Positions 7,015 to 16,719 of a stretch of 32,794 nucleotides of DNA are shown here, piece after piece. Source of the DNA: Bacillota bacterium (lineage in GTDB: Bacteria > Bacillota > Clostridia > Acetivibrionales > DSM-1351); contig JAEYWA010000004.1 of assembly GCA_023431385.1 (NCBI GenBank), positions 1 through 32,794 on the forward strand. Reading direction: 5' to 3'. Position 1 is the stretch's first letter, and every line of letters starts with the position of its first letter. The translations under genes were made by a program, and so were the position numbers. The notes under the pieces are model-generated. The model was given only the letters and a program-made list of their open reading frames with translations. It searched no databases and was not told the DNA's origin.

Positions 7015-8868
7015 TTATTTCCCCCCAGATATAGACATACTCCCACCTATAGTAATTACAGCACCACCTTCAGGATTGTTAGCTGCTTCAAAAACTGTGT
7101 TGTCCCTGTACATCAGACGGAGGCGGATATAAATATTTGGCAGCCCCATCCCGCCTATCTGAAGGCTTGGCATGGTTGTGAAATCCTTGTATTCATATTT
7201 AAATTGCTGAATTTTATCCAGCTCAGAGACGTCAAAGCCTGCTCCATTATCTTTAACGGTGATAAGCCATTTATCATTGCTGATTTTCCCGCTTATTAAA
7301 ATACACCATGGGGGAGGATTTTTCAAGCTGAATTTTATGGAGTTTTCTACAAGTGGCTGTATGATAAGCTTGGGTACCACCAACTCAAGCATGTTTTTTT
7401 CAAGATTAATATCATACTCCAGATTTGTTTCATATCGCAATTTCATACAATCCAGATACTTTTGAGTGTATTCAATTTCTTCACTAAGCTTAATTCCGTC
7501 TCTATTTTCTGATGAAATGTATCTTAGCATGTAGGAGACGTCTCTGCAAAGAGAAATTATTTGTGAATTCATTCCTTCCTCTGCCATTACATTAATTGTA
7601 GCAAGGTTGTTGTATAGGAAGTGCGGATTCATTTGTGACTGTAATGCCAGCATTTTTGCATTCAGCTCCTCGTTCTTGCTAATAAGTATTTCATTAAGAG
7701 ATATACTCAGATTTTTATTCATTTCTATAAATGCATGGCGCAGTTTTTCTATTTCGTCTATTGACTGCCGTCTTTTTGTTTTAACCATGAAGTTAGCCGG
7801 TAAATCTTCCAGTTCAATAGCTTTAACATCATTCCTTAATTCTTTAAGCGGGCTGGTAACATTTTTTGATATGAGGTATGAGATAATAAGAATAATAATT
7901 ATCGCAAAGAAAGAAAATATTGCAAATAATCCTGCAATCCGATTTACAGACTTATAGATGGTGCTTTCGGACTGGAGTACGATTACAGTCCAACCGGTAT
8001 AATCTGAAGTAGAATAAGTTATTGCAAGTTTTGAAGTTCCGGTTTGATCGTCTACTCTATGAATTCTAAGCATTTCAAGGTTTTTTTCCTTTATAAGGTT
8101 AAAGTAATATGTACTTTCTTTTTCAGGGGCATCTCTATAGGGGTAAACACACTGTCCATCACGGTTAATAATTAATATACCGGTACTTGTATCCTTTGAT
8201 TTTGTATCATTGACATACTTGAACAGAGAATCACAATCCTGCAAAACTTGAATAATTCCTTGATTTTCATTATTACTATTTTTATAAACTCTCGTAAGTT
8301 CAATATACATATCATTTTTGTATAATATATTCATATTATTTAGCCATTCAAGATATGTTGGAACACCAATGTATTTATCACCGTTCAATTCCAATGTCTT
8401 TTTGTACCAGTTGACTTTGTTAAGGTCAGTTGAAATTTCGCCGTTAAACCTTCCTGTTCCTACCATGTGCCCGTCTAAATCATAAATGTTAGTCTGGCTT
8501 ACCGGCAACAATGGACCATTTATTGCTATTATCACATCCATTAATGCATTGATTTTAGAATACCTTTCAAAATTTTCAGTGTTACCGATAATACCATCCT
8601 TTGGTAAGGACAGATAGTTTTGAAAATGAGATCTTATCAGGGAGGAATATAAAATATTCATTGAAATTGTATTCATTTGCCTAAAGGTACTGTCAATAGA
8701 ATTTGATAAAGCTGTACATAGCTGCGCCTGCTGATCAGATGCCTTATTGTACATGTCATTTGCAAAATAGGAATACAAACTAATTGCGATTATAAGCATA
8801 AAAATAATGAAAAAGATTGAAAAATGGGTGAAAAGACTGCTTTGTAAGGTCTTGTATCTTAAATGCAT
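7015..8868 (-). CDS. YesM-type membrane sensor histidine kinase
   Basis: This protein has about 617 residues. The numbering here counts from the alternative ATG at 8871. Helix 1 (about 12-36), an extracellular Cache-like sensor (about 37-308), helix 2 (about 311-336), a HAMP linker, then the His_kinase segment QMNPHFLYNNL with phospho-His417. A GHKL ATPase domain follows with N box LVENSIKFSL and G boxes DNGAGF and GGMGLPN. This is the LytS/YesM family, which usually pairs with YesN regulators and senses sugars outside the cell. GGGAGG lies 6 nt before the second of two tandem ATGs, so 8868 is preferred over 8871. It is divergent from the sugar-binding protein gene. Confidence 0.93.
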   Translation of the reverse strand: MHLRYKTLQSSLFTHFSIFFIIFMLIIAISLYSYFANDMYNKASDQQAQLCTALSNSIDSTFRQMNTISMNILYSSLIRSHFQNYLSLPKDGIIGNTENFERYSKINALMDVIIAINGPLLPVSQTNIYDLDGHMVGTGRFNGEISTDLNKVNWYKKTLELNGDKYIGVPTYLEWLNNMNILYKNDMYIELTRVYKNSNNENQGIIQVLQDCDSLFKYVNDTKSKDTSTGILIINRDGQCVYPYRDAPEKESTYYFNLIKEKNLEMLRIHRVDDQTGTSKLAITYSTSDYTGWTVIVLQSESTIYKSVNRIAGLFAIFSFFAIIIILIISYLISKNVTSPLKELRNDVKAIELEDLPANFMVKTKRRQSIDEIEKLRHAFIEMNKNLSISLNEILISKNEELNAKMLALQSQMNPHFLYNNLATINVMAEEGMNSQIISLCRDVSYMLRYISSENRDGIKLSEEIEYTQKYLDCMKLRYETNLEYDINLEKNMLELVVPKLIIQPLVENSIKFSLKNPPPWCILISGKISNDKWLITVKDNGAGFDVSELDKIQQFKYEYKDFTTMPSLQIGGMGLPNIYIRLRLMYRDNTVFEAANNPEGGAVITIGGSMSISGGK

Positions 8869-9043
8869 CATTTACCTCCCTGTTCAGAATGTACAAAACA
8901 ATAGCCGGAATACTCCATTTATTATAGCAGTTTTGTATAATATTATGAATATAGATACAAAAGAATCCTGGCCGGGAGATCTTGGTATGAATACATAGAA
9001 TAATTTATGTCTACTTATAGTTTTGAAAAAACAGGAGGTATTT

Positions 9044-10390
9044 ATGAAAAAAGCAATTGCATTGTTTCTAGTAACTGCTATGAGTGCGGCTACTTTTGTG
9101 GGTTGCGGTTCCAACTCAACAACCAGCAATAATTCTTCAAGCAGTTCGCCGGCTGTAAGCAGTCAAACAGCTTCAGCGACTGAGATAAAAAAAGACATTA
9201 CACTTACTTTTGGTTCACATCAGTCAGGTCTCCCCACAAGTGGAATAGTTCAGAAAATATCCGAGGAATACACAAAGAAAACAGGAGTAAAGATCGATTA
9301 TCAGATTTCACCTGACGCGCAATGGAAGGATATTATAAAGACAAAACTAGCTTCAGGAGAAGCACCTGACATCTTCTGCGTAGATTCAGGCACCTCGCTC
9401 GAAGTAGAATACCATGTAAGTAAAAACTGTGTTGACCTGACGAACGCGGATTGGGTTTCAAGAATGGATAAGTCCTCAGTACCTATGGTTTCAACTGATA
9501 ATAAGGTTTATGGTATTACTTTCCCAGGCTATAAAATATGGTGGTATTATTACAATAAAAAAATGTTCTCAGATCTTGGATTGAAAGTACCTACAAACTA
9601 TCAGGAATTCAAGGATGTCTGCGCTAAAATCAAAGCTACAGGTGTTACTCCCATTTATGAAGCAGTTCAGGACGGTTGGCATCAGCAACTGCCTATATAT
9701 GAACTTGGAGGACTCTATACATCAAAGCATGAGAATCTTTACGAAGATATAAATACACATAAAAAGACTTTTCAAGACATACCGGAATTACAAACTGTTA
9801 TAACCCAAATGCAGGAATTCCAAAAGCTTGGCTATTATGGCAAGGATTTTATGTCCAATAGTCAGAGCAACAGCTCAAAAGCATTTGCCGATGGTAAAGT
9901 TGCAATGGTACTTGATGGCTTTGGTTGGGAACAACAGACTAATAAGGATTTTCCGGATACTACAGACAATATTGGTTTCTTTGTAATGCCATGGGGAGAT
10001 AATCAGGTTCTTGGAGTTAATCCGGCAAGTAACGCATATTTTATTTACTCTAAAAGCAAATATGCTGATGATGCTAAAGCTTTCTTCGACTACCTGGCAA
10101 AACCTGAAGTTTTACAGCAGAGATTAGACGGAGACCCAACAGCTCTTGCGCTTTGCTGGCCTGAAATAAAGGCTAAATATCCGCAAGCTTATACTGACTA
10201 TATTAATTCATTGAAACATGGTCTTGTTGTGCAAGTCGGTGTTCCTTACAGTGGAAGTCAATGGATGGATGTGGGTAAGGATGTAGCTGCAATGTACGTA
10301 GGGGGAATGTCACCTGACACAGTAGTTAAGAATATGCAGCAGCGAATAGATAAACAGGCTCAGCTGGTAAAGGATCCTAATTGGAAGTAG
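9044..10390 (+). CDS. Lipoprotein sugar-binding protein of an ABC importer
   Basis: This 448-residue protein has a lipoprotein signal (MKKAIALFLV...) and lipobox FVGC, so Cys21 should be lipidated and hold it on the outer face of the membrane. A Ser/Thr/Asn-rich tether follows. The rest is an extracellular solute-binding protein family 1 fold (KLASGEAPDIFCVDSG; KVAMVLDGFGWE). It captures the oligosaccharide for the two permeases downstream. The ATG at 9044 follows AGGAGG; an upstream in-frame TTG at 9023 would place that site inside the gene. The neighbouring alpha-xylosidase and fucosidase suggest a xyloglucan-type or other fucosylated/xylosylated oligosaccharide as ligand; this is inference. 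Confidence 0.93.
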   Translation: MKKAIALFLVTAMSAATFVGCGSNSTTSNNSSSSSPAVSSQTASATEIKKDITLTFGSHQSGLPTSGIVQKISEEYTKKTGVKIDYQISPDAQWKDIIKTKLASGEAPDIFCVDSGTSLEVEYHVSKNCVDLTNADWVSRMDKSSVPMVSTDNKVYGITFPGYKIWWYYYNKKMFSDLGLKVPTNYQEFKDVCAKIKATGVTPIYEAVQDGWHQQLPIYELGGLYTSKHENLYEDINTHKKTFQDIPELQTVITQMQEFQKLGYYGKDFMSNSQSNSSKAFADGKVAMVLDGFGWEQQTNKDFPDTTDNIGFFVMPWGDNQVLGVNPASNAYFIYSKSKYADDAKAFFDYLAKPEVLQQRLDGDPTALALCWPEIKAKYPQAYTDYINSLKHGLVVQVGVPYSGSQWMDVGKDVAAMYVGGMSPDTVVKNMQQRIDKQAQLVKDPNWK

Positions 10391-10441
10391 TAACCTATGA
10401 ATTTGGCTGTACATAACTTAGGTTTAAACTGAAATGCTTTA

Positions 10442-10486
10442 CAGATTACTGGTCAGAGACAAATATTGTCTCCGACCAGTAATCTG
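10442..10486 (+). promoter_or_regulatory. Long intercistronic stem-loop between binding protein and permease genes
   Basis: Two 19-nt arms (10442-10460 and 10468-10486) pair with a single A-C mismatch around a 7-nt loop. No T run follows, so it is not a standard terminator. Such hairpins between a binding-protein gene and its permease genes protect the 3' end of the upstream message, giving more binding protein than permease (as malE-malF). I infer that role here. Confidence 0.6.
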
Positions 10487-10560
10487 ATATTCAACAGTTT
10501 CGTTAAATAGTATCAAAACTTTAAAGAAATACACCCCGTTACCTGAGAGGAACAATTAGT

Positions 10561-11436
10561 ATGAAAACAAATAAGATTTATCCCTGGTATTTTTGCTTAG
10601 CCGCTCTTACTCTATATGTAGTACTTTTTTTTGTACCATCTATTATTGGCCTGCTTTACTCTTTTACTGATTGGAATAGCTACAGTAACACGGTCAATTT
10701 CGTTGGCTTCCAGAATTTTCATGATATTTTCTTTAGCAGTGATAGAATATACTTATCTTTTATAAATAATACAGTTAAATTTACAATTTTAAGCATTGTT
10801 ATTAAAACTTCTCTAGGACTCATACTTGCACTATTATTAACAAACGGGTTAAAATTGACAAGCCTTCACAGGATGATAGTATTTTCTCCTCAAGTACTTT
10901 CTTATTTGATTGTCGGTCTCGCCTTCAAGGGTATTCTACATCCATCAACAGGATTTTTAAATCTAACGCTTAACAAATTGGGTTTAGGAGCGCTTACAAA
11001 TGACTGGCTTGGGAACGTTAACACAGCTTTTCCGTCTATTGTCGGTGTTGACGCATGGAAAGGCGTAGGTTTTGGTATGGTTATATTTATAGCTGGTATA
11101 CAGTCGATACCGAGATCCTTCTACGAGGCTGCTGATATCGATGGAGCAGGCTACCTGACAAAAACCCTTAGAATAACTTTTCCCTTTCTCATGCCAACCA
11201 TCGTAATAAACATTATCTTAAACCTTACATACGGCTTACGTGTTTTTGATATAATATATGTTTTAACAAACGGCGGGCCTGGGTATGCAACGGATGCCAT
11301 TAATACTGCAGTGTTCAGAGAATTCTCATCTGGAAATTATGCGATGGGCACAGCTCTTTCCTCACTACTCTCATTACTTACTATTATGATCTCATATTTC
11401 ATTATTAAGGGGCTTAGCCGAAAGGTGGAATTTTAA
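10561..11436 (+). CDS. Sugar ABC transporter permease, MalF/UgpA type
   Basis: This protein has 291 residues and six predicted membrane helices. The cytoplasmic EAA loop that docks the ATPase reads EAADIDGAGYLTK (from Glu189). It belongs to the binding-protein-dependent inner-membrane component family (CUT1). An AGAGGAAC ribosome site precedes the ATG. Its stop shares one base with the next permease start (TAATG), so the two are translationally coupled and form the heterodimeric channel. Confidence 0.93.
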   Translation: MKTNKIYPWYFCLAALTLYVVLFFVPSIIGLLYSFTDWNSYSNTVNFVGFQNFHDIFFSSDRIYLSFINNTVKFTILSIVIKTSLGLILALLLTNGLKLTSLHRMIVFSPQVLSYLIVGLAFKGILHPSTGFLNLTLNKLGLGALTNDWLGNVNTAFPSIVGVDAWKGVGFGMVIFIAGIQSIPRSFYEAADIDGAGYLTKTLRITFPFLMPTIVINIILNLTYGLRVFDIIYVLTNGGPGYATDAINTAVFREFSSGNYAMGTALSSLLSLLTIMISYFIIKGLSRKVEF

Positions 11437-12260
11437 TGAAAACCAAATTGAAAATAATCAGATTAATTCAAAATATAACCGCCTGGGTAATATCTCTTAT
11501 AATACTTATACCTGGCGCCTTGATTTTTTTAAACTCCTTTAAAACACAGGGTGAATCATATAATCTGGATTTTGAATTACCCAAAACTTTTATGCTGGAA
11601 AACTATCTGACTGTCATTGAAAGGGGACACCTTGTCGTGGCGTTTTTCAACAGCCTTATTTATGCATCAGGCAGTACCATTTTACTGGTTTTTATATCAA
11701 CTCTTGCAGCTTTTGTTTTAGTCAGAAATCAAAGCCGTCTTAACAGGTTTATTTACTATTTCGTTATACTTGGAATATCACTGCCACTAAACTATGTTTC
11801 TCTGATGAAGGTAATGATGCTGCTAAATTTAAATAACACACGCTATGGAATAATACTACTTTACGCAGCTATCGGAGTACCGTTCAGTCTTTTCGTTGCC
11901 TGTGGTTTTATTAATACAATTCCGAAGGAACTTGATGAATCGGCCATTATAGATGGGTGCTCACCATTGTCACTATTTACTAAAATTATTTTTCCACTTT
12001 TAAAACCAGTAACGGCTACATTATTTGTCCTCAATTTCCTCGGTACCTGGAACGATTTCACCATAACTATCTATTTCCTGAACAACAGCTCGAAAATGCC
12101 GATGACTCTCGCGGTATATAATTTCTTCGGTCAGTTTAGCCAGTCATGGAATCTTGTATGCGCTGATATTGTACTGACCACCATACCCGTGCTTATTGTT
12201 TACGTTCTAGGGCAGAAGTATATCATTAGTGGTATGACATCGGGTTCAGTAAAGGGATAG
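11436..12260 (+). CDS. Sugar ABC transporter permease, MalG/UgpE type
   Basis: This 274-residue protein has six predicted helices and the MalG-type EAA loop (ELDESAIIDGCSPLSLF, near 165-181). It ends in the SGMTSGSVKG-type tail common to this group. It overlaps the MalF-type gene by one base. No ATP-binding subunit gene follows or precedes; CUT1 importers of Firmicutes often share one MsmX/UgpC-type ATPase encoded elsewhere, which is likely here too. Confidence 0.93.
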   Translation: MKTKLKIIRLIQNITAWVISLIILIPGALIFLNSFKTQGESYNLDFELPKTFMLENYLTVIERGHLVVAFFNSLIYASGSTILLVFISTLAAFVLVRNQSRLNRFIYYFVILGISLPLNYVSLMKVMMLLNLNNTRYGIILLYAAIGVPFSLFVACGFINTIPKELDESAIIDGCSPLSLFTKIIFPLLKPVTATLFVLNFLGTWNDFTITIYFLNNSSKMPMTLAVYNFFGQFSQSWNLVCADIVLTTIPVLIVYVLGQKYIISGMTSGSVKG

Positions 12261-12348
12261 GTGTGACACGAGGTATTGCCGGAAACTTTTAAAAGTTGAA
12301 TATTACGGAACATAGTTACAAATGGCAAACCATAGAGAAATGCTATTT

Positions 12349-12381
12349 AAAAGATGGTATATAATCGATACATCTTTTTTC
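12349..12381 (+). terminator. Possible terminator or attenuator between permease and alpha-xylosidase genes
   Basis: AAAAGATG (12349-12356) pairs with CATCTTTT (12371-12378), extended by TAT/ATA with one bulged G, and is followed by TT and C. It ends just before the GGAGGG ribosome site of the GH31 gene. It may lower read-through from the importer genes into the glycosidase genes. Confidence 0.4.
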
Positions 12382-12404
12382 AATAAATAAATTGGAGGGA
12401 TATA

Positions 12405-14720
12405 ATGAAGTTTACAGACGGATTTTGGTTAAAACGTAAAGGAGTTAGTATTTTCTCACCTGCAGAGGTAAGGGATTACGATATAAAAGAAAAATCAATA
12501 GTATTGTATGCATCTGTTACAAAAATTACAAGCCGCGGACAAACCTTGCAGGGACCATTACTTACTATAGATATAAGTTCACCCTGTAGTAACATAATAA
12601 GGGTTATTTCACAGCATTTCATTAAGAGAATAAAAGTACTGCCTGAGTTTGATCTTAATATAGATAAAAAATTTGTTCCTATAATAAGAGATGAAGACGA
12701 TCAACTTATACTAAAGAGCGGAAATACCTCAGTAAGAATTAATAAAGAGGATTTTTCAATGTGCTTTTACTATGAGGACAGACCACTGACTAAAAGTGGA
12801 AGAGGCCAGATGGGCTATATAACAACAGAACATACCGGAAATTATATGCGTGAACAGCTTGATCTGGTTACAGGCGAGTGTGTATACGGATTGGGAGAAC
12901 GTTTTTCCGCGTTTGTAAAAAACGGTCAATGTGTGGATATATGGAATGAAGATGGTGGAACCTCCTCTGAACAATCATATAAAAATATTCCTTTCTACGT
13001 AACTAACAGGGGCTACGGTGTATATGTAAATCATCCTGAAAAGGTTTCTTTTGAGGTTGCTTCAGAAGCAGTTTCCAGGGTACAGTTCAGTGTGCCGGGT
13101 GAAAAACTAGACTATTTTGTTGTTGGCGGAAGTGATCTTAAGGATGTGCTTCATAACTACACTACCTTAACAGGAAAGCCATCCTTACCGCCTGCCTGGT
13201 CCTTTGGTTTATGGCTTACCACTTCTTTCACCACCAATTATGATGAAAATACAGTTTCGTCTTTTGTAGATGGAATGGCTGAAAGAGATATTCCATTGAG
13301 AGTATTCCATTTTGACTGCTTCTGGATGAAGGAATACGAATGGTGTAATTTCGAATGGGATAAGGAAGTGTTCCCAGATCCTAAAAATATGCTGAAAAGA
13401 TTAAAAGAAAAGGACTTGAAGATATGCGTTTGGATAAATCCATATATAGCTCAAAGGTCAAAGCTTTTTGATGAAGCAGTTGAAAACGGCTATCTTATAA
13501 AGCTTGAGGATGGAGAGGCCTGGCAATGGGATTTATGGCAGCCTGGAATGGGAATAGTTGATTTTACCAATCCAGATGCTTGCAAATGGTATGCCGACAA
13601 ACTTAATGAATTGGTTGATATGGGAGTAGACTGTTTCAAAACAGACTTCGGTGAGAGAATACCTACCAATGTAGTTTACCACAACGGAGCAGACCCCGTC
13701 AAAATGCACAATTATTACACTTATTTATATAATAAGGTAGTTTATAATGTCCTTATTGATAGATTTGGAAAAGAAGAGGCAATCTTATTTGCCAGAAGTG
13801 CAACGGTTGGATCACAAAAATTCCCTGTTCACTGGGGTGGTGACTGCGTATCCAGGTATGAATCCATGGGAGAAAGCCTCAGAGGAGGATTGTCCCTTTG
13901 TATGTCGGGTTTCGGTTTCTGGAGCCACGACATAAGCGGATTTGAACATACTGCTTCACCTGACCTTTACAAGAGATGGTCAGCTTTCGGCTTACTGTCC
14001 ACTCACAGTAGATTGCATGGAAGCAGCTCCTACAGAGTGCCATGGCTGTTTGATGAAGAATCGGTTGACGTTGTAAGATATTTCAGTAAGTTGAAATGTT
14101 TAATCATGCCATACCTGTTTAGTGTTGCATGCAATACTGCAGAAACCGGTATTCCTGCCATGCGTGCCATGATACTGGAATTTGACAAGGATAGAGCCTG
14201 TGACTACCTGGATACTCAGTATATGCTAGGCGATTCACTATTGGTTGCACCTGTATTCAATCCCGATGGAAGAGTGGACTACTATCTGCCAAAAGGAGTT
14301 TGGACCAACTTTATTTCCAATAAGAAGGTTACTGGAGGTACATGGCAGTATGAAAAGCATGATTTCATGAGTCTCCCTTTAATGGTAAGACCAAATTCTA
14401 TTATTGCTGTTGGAAATAATGGGAATGTACCCGATTATGATTATCTGAAGGAAACTACACTTCATATATTTGAATTATTAGAAAATGAAACGGCAGCAGC
14501 TACTATCTATACAATGAAAGGAAAAGCCAAAGGATCTGCACAGGCTGTTAGAAGCGGCAATAGTGTATCAATAACTGTTAAGGGCATGATGAACTATTCT
14601 ATTATAATGAGAAACATTTACAATATTACTGATTTGACGGGTGCTTCCTTTGAATTCAGTGAATTAGGCTCTAAGCTTGTACCAAACAAAGACAGTGAAC
14701 GAATCAGTTTTAAATTGTAA
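12405..14720 (+). CDS. yicI: Alpha-xylosidase, GH31 (YicI/XylS type)
   Basis: This 771-residue GH31 enzyme matches E. coli YicI in length and motif placement. The catalytic nucleophile is Asp414 in FKTDFGERIP (YicI Asp416) and the acid/base is Asp480 in VHWGGDC (YicI Asp482). The xylosidase-specific stretch FHFDCFWMKEYEWCNFEWD is also present. It removes alpha-1,6-linked xylose from the non-reducing end of xyloglucan oligosaccharides (isoprimeverose as minimal substrate). It has no signal peptide, so it acts in the cytoplasm on imported sugar. A GGAGGG site precedes the ATG. It lies downstream of the ABC importer and before an alpha-fucosidase gene. Confidence 0.95.
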   Translation: MKFTDGFWLKRKGVSIFSPAEVRDYDIKEKSIVLYASVTKITSRGQTLQGPLLTIDISSPCSNIIRVISQHFIKRIKVLPEFDLNIDKKFVPIIRDEDDQLILKSGNTSVRINKEDFSMCFYYEDRPLTKSGRGQMGYITTEHTGNYMREQLDLVTGECVYGLGERFSAFVKNGQCVDIWNEDGGTSSEQSYKNIPFYVTNRGYGVYVNHPEKVSFEVASEAVSRVQFSVPGEKLDYFVVGGSDLKDVLHNYTTLTGKPSLPPAWSFGLWLTTSFTTNYDENTVSSFVDGMAERDIPLRVFHFDCFWMKEYEWCNFEWDKEVFPDPKNMLKRLKEKDLKICVWINPYIAQRSKLFDEAVENGYLIKLEDGEAWQWDLWQPGMGIVDFTNPDACKWYADKLNELVDMGVDCFKTDFGERIPTNVVYHNGADPVKMHNYYTYLYNKVVYNVLIDRFGKEEAILFARSATVGSQKFPVHWGGDCVSRYESMGESLRGGLSLCMSGFGFWSHDISGFEHTASPDLYKRWSAFGLLSTHSRLHGSSSYRVPWLFDEESVDVVRYFSKLKCLIMPYLFSVACNTAETGIPAMRAMILEFDKDRACDYLDTQYMLGDSLLVAPVFNPDGRVDYYLPKGVWTNFISNKKVTGGTWQYEKHDFMSLPLMVRPNSIIAVGNNGNVPDYDYLKETTLHIFELLENETAAATIYTMKGKAKGSAQAVRSGNSVSITVKGMMNYSIIMRNIYNITDLTGASFEFSELGSKLVPNKDSERISFKL

Positions 14721-14857
14721 TTAAATAGTTGATATAAGTAAATTTGTGGTTTTTTGCAGGAGAAAACAGGAGTATCTCATTGGAAAAAACCTATTGTGTT
14801 TGTTCAACTTTCTAAATTACTTTAATAATAAAAAGTAAACAAGGAGAAAGTAAAATT

Positions 14858-16339
14858 ATGAATAATAAAGTTACCGAATACTTAATGATGATTGATGATG
14901 TAATCAATAAAGGACGTTATAAGGATAGTTGGGAATCACTTCAGGCCTATCCGGTTCCGAAATGGTACAGAAATGCAAAGTTTGGGATATTTATACACTT
15001 CGGAGTCTATAGTGTACCTGCTTTCAATAATGAATGGTATCCAAGAGATATGTATGTCCAGGGAACGGAGGTTTATGAGCATCACTTAAAAACCTATGGT
15101 ACGCACAAAGATTTTGGGTATGTCGATTTCATCCCCATGTTTAAAGCAGAACATTTTAATGCAGAGGAATGGATGGAACTAATTAAGTCTTCAGGTGCAA
15201 AATATGTTATGCCTGTTGCTGAGCATCATGATGGTTTTCAGATGTATGACAGCGAGCTGTCAGATTGGAATGCGGTTAAAATGGGACCTAAAAGAGATAT
15301 ATTAGGAGAATTGAAAGCTTCTGCCGAGAAGGAAGGTATTGTTTTTTGTGCTTCCAGCCATCGTGCTGAGAATTATTGGTATTTTGGTGGGGCTCGCCAT
15401 TTTGATTCAGGAATACAAAATATTGTGTATCAGGAACCTTATGGTTATGCGCATCCTGATTATTCAAATGAAGAAGCTATGTTTGCGCTATCAAATGACA
15501 TATATTCTACTCCTGCATCAAAGGAGCATCTGGAGGATTGGCTGGTCAGAACCTGTGAACTGGTGGATAAGTATAAGCCTAAAATAGTATATTTTGATTG
15601 GTGGATTCAAAACCTTTCATTTAAGCCATATCTGAAAAAGTTTGCCGCATATTATTATAACCGAGCACTTGAATGGGGTGAAGAAGTAACAATTAACTAT
15701 AAGTTTGATACGTTTGCCTTTTCAACAGCAGTTTTTGATGTTGAGAGAGGGCAGCTTAAAAATATCCGTCCTACGCTTTGGCAGACCGATAGTGCTGTGG
15801 CAAAGAATTCATGGGGATATACTGATGCAAACGATTATAAAAATCCTGTAGATATAGTATGTGACATTATAGATATTGTTAGTAAGAATGGCTGTATGCT
15901 CCTGAATATCGGACCAAAATCAGACGGAACAATCCCACAGGCGGATAGAGATATATTACTTTCTATAGGAAAATGGCTAGACGTAAATGGTGAATCCATT
16001 TACAATACTACCTTCTGGAAAACTTTTGGTGAAGGGCCGACAGAAGTTAAAGAAGGTTCATTCACTGATATAGAACGGTCACATTTCACCAGTGAAGATA
16101 TCCGTTTTACATATAATACGCCATATTTGTATGCCAACGTATTAAGCTGGCCGAAGAATGGTGAGGTTACTATTAAGTCCCTTGGATATAAAGCATTTAA
16201 TGGTGATATTAAAAATATTCAGGTTCTGGGGTTTGATGTACCAGTTAAGTATACCAGAGATAAGGAAGCCTTATTTATAAAGGTTAAGTCTGAAAGAAAT
16301 ACAGAATATCCTGTTTGCTTTAAAATCAGAATAGATTGA
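14858..16339 (+). CDS. Alpha-L-fucosidase, GH29
   Basis: This 493-residue protein has the GH29 marks: KFGIFIHFGVYSVP near residue 41, AEHHDGF (121-127) in the active site, and the probable nucleophile Asp247 in IVYFDWW. A C-terminal beta-sandwich follows the LLNIGPKSDGTIP segment. It removes terminal alpha-linked L-fucose. It has no signal peptide, so the substrate is presumably imported whole. AAGGAGAAAG precedes the ATG. Together with the alpha-xylosidase it suits fucosylated xyloglucan side chains (Fuc-Gal-Xyl). However, no beta-galactosidase or beta-glucosidase is in the window, and host or other plant fucosides are not excluded. Confidence 0.93.
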   Translation: MNNKVTEYLMMIDDVINKGRYKDSWESLQAYPVPKWYRNAKFGIFIHFGVYSVPAFNNEWYPRDMYVQGTEVYEHHLKTYGTHKDFGYVDFIPMFKAEHFNAEEWMELIKSSGAKYVMPVAEHHDGFQMYDSELSDWNAVKMGPKRDILGELKASAEKEGIVFCASSHRAENYWYFGGARHFDSGIQNIVYQEPYGYAHPDYSNEEAMFALSNDIYSTPASKEHLEDWLVRTCELVDKYKPKIVYFDWWIQNLSFKPYLKKFAAYYYNRALEWGEEVTINYKFDTFAFSTAVFDVERGQLKNIRPTLWQTDSAVAKNSWGYTDANDYKNPVDIVCDIIDIVSKNGCMLLNIGPKSDGTIPQADRDILLSIGKWLDVNGESIYNTTFWKTFGEGPTEVKEGSFTDIERSHFTSEDIRFTYNTPYLYANVLSWPKNGEVTIKSLGYKAFNGDIKNIQVLGFDVPVKYTRDKEALFIKVKSERNTEYPVCFKIRID

Positions 16340-16719
16340 ATATGTGTAATACAGTTTAGAATAGGAAAAACTTGACTATAATAATTCTGTTGTACTGCCT
16401 TAGAACATGACATCAGGTCTTCCAGATTTTCCGGATGATTTCGCCAGTTTGAATCTGGCATGTACAAAAGCAGAACACCATAATAATTATCTTAATTTAT
16501 TGTTTCGGATACAGAAAACTGGGGAAAGATGTTATAAGTAGCGGCTTCAAGTTCAGTAACCTTGTCAGTATAAGCTCATAAGATTGCTATGATACCTAAT
16601 GTAAAATTATTTCTTAAAAAGATAAAGATGCTGGGTTAACCATGGAGAGAACGGTAAAAACACAGATTAGAGGATACTGAAGAAAAATTACAATTTGTAA
16701 AGAAATAGGAGGGCAGATA
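16340..16719. other. 380-bp gene-free gap with a PerR-box-like dyad
   Basis: No convincing gene is seen. A small dyad GCCAG-N7-CTGGC lies at 16443-16459 without a T run. ATAATAATTAT at 16480-16490 matches the core of a PerR box (ATAAT-N-ATTAT) but sits about 230 bp before the peroxiredoxin start. In AT-rich DNA such a core is expected by chance roughly once per several tens of kb, so this is weak. The ribosome site AGGAGGG for the next gene ends the gap. Confidence 0.35.

Noticed and set aside
6591..7299. Plus-strand open frames opposite the YesN/YesM genes
   Set aside because: Antisense to clear domain-containing genes; no start signals or family features.
8872..9043. CcpA (cre) site in the divergent importer promoter region
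   Set aside because: No convincing TGNAANCGNTNNCA-type match was found by eye in the gap.
12284..12297. Perfect 14-bp palindrome AACTTTTAAAAGTT after the MalG-type permease gene
   Set aside because: AT-rich, no second copy before other genes of the locus and no T run; chance is likely.
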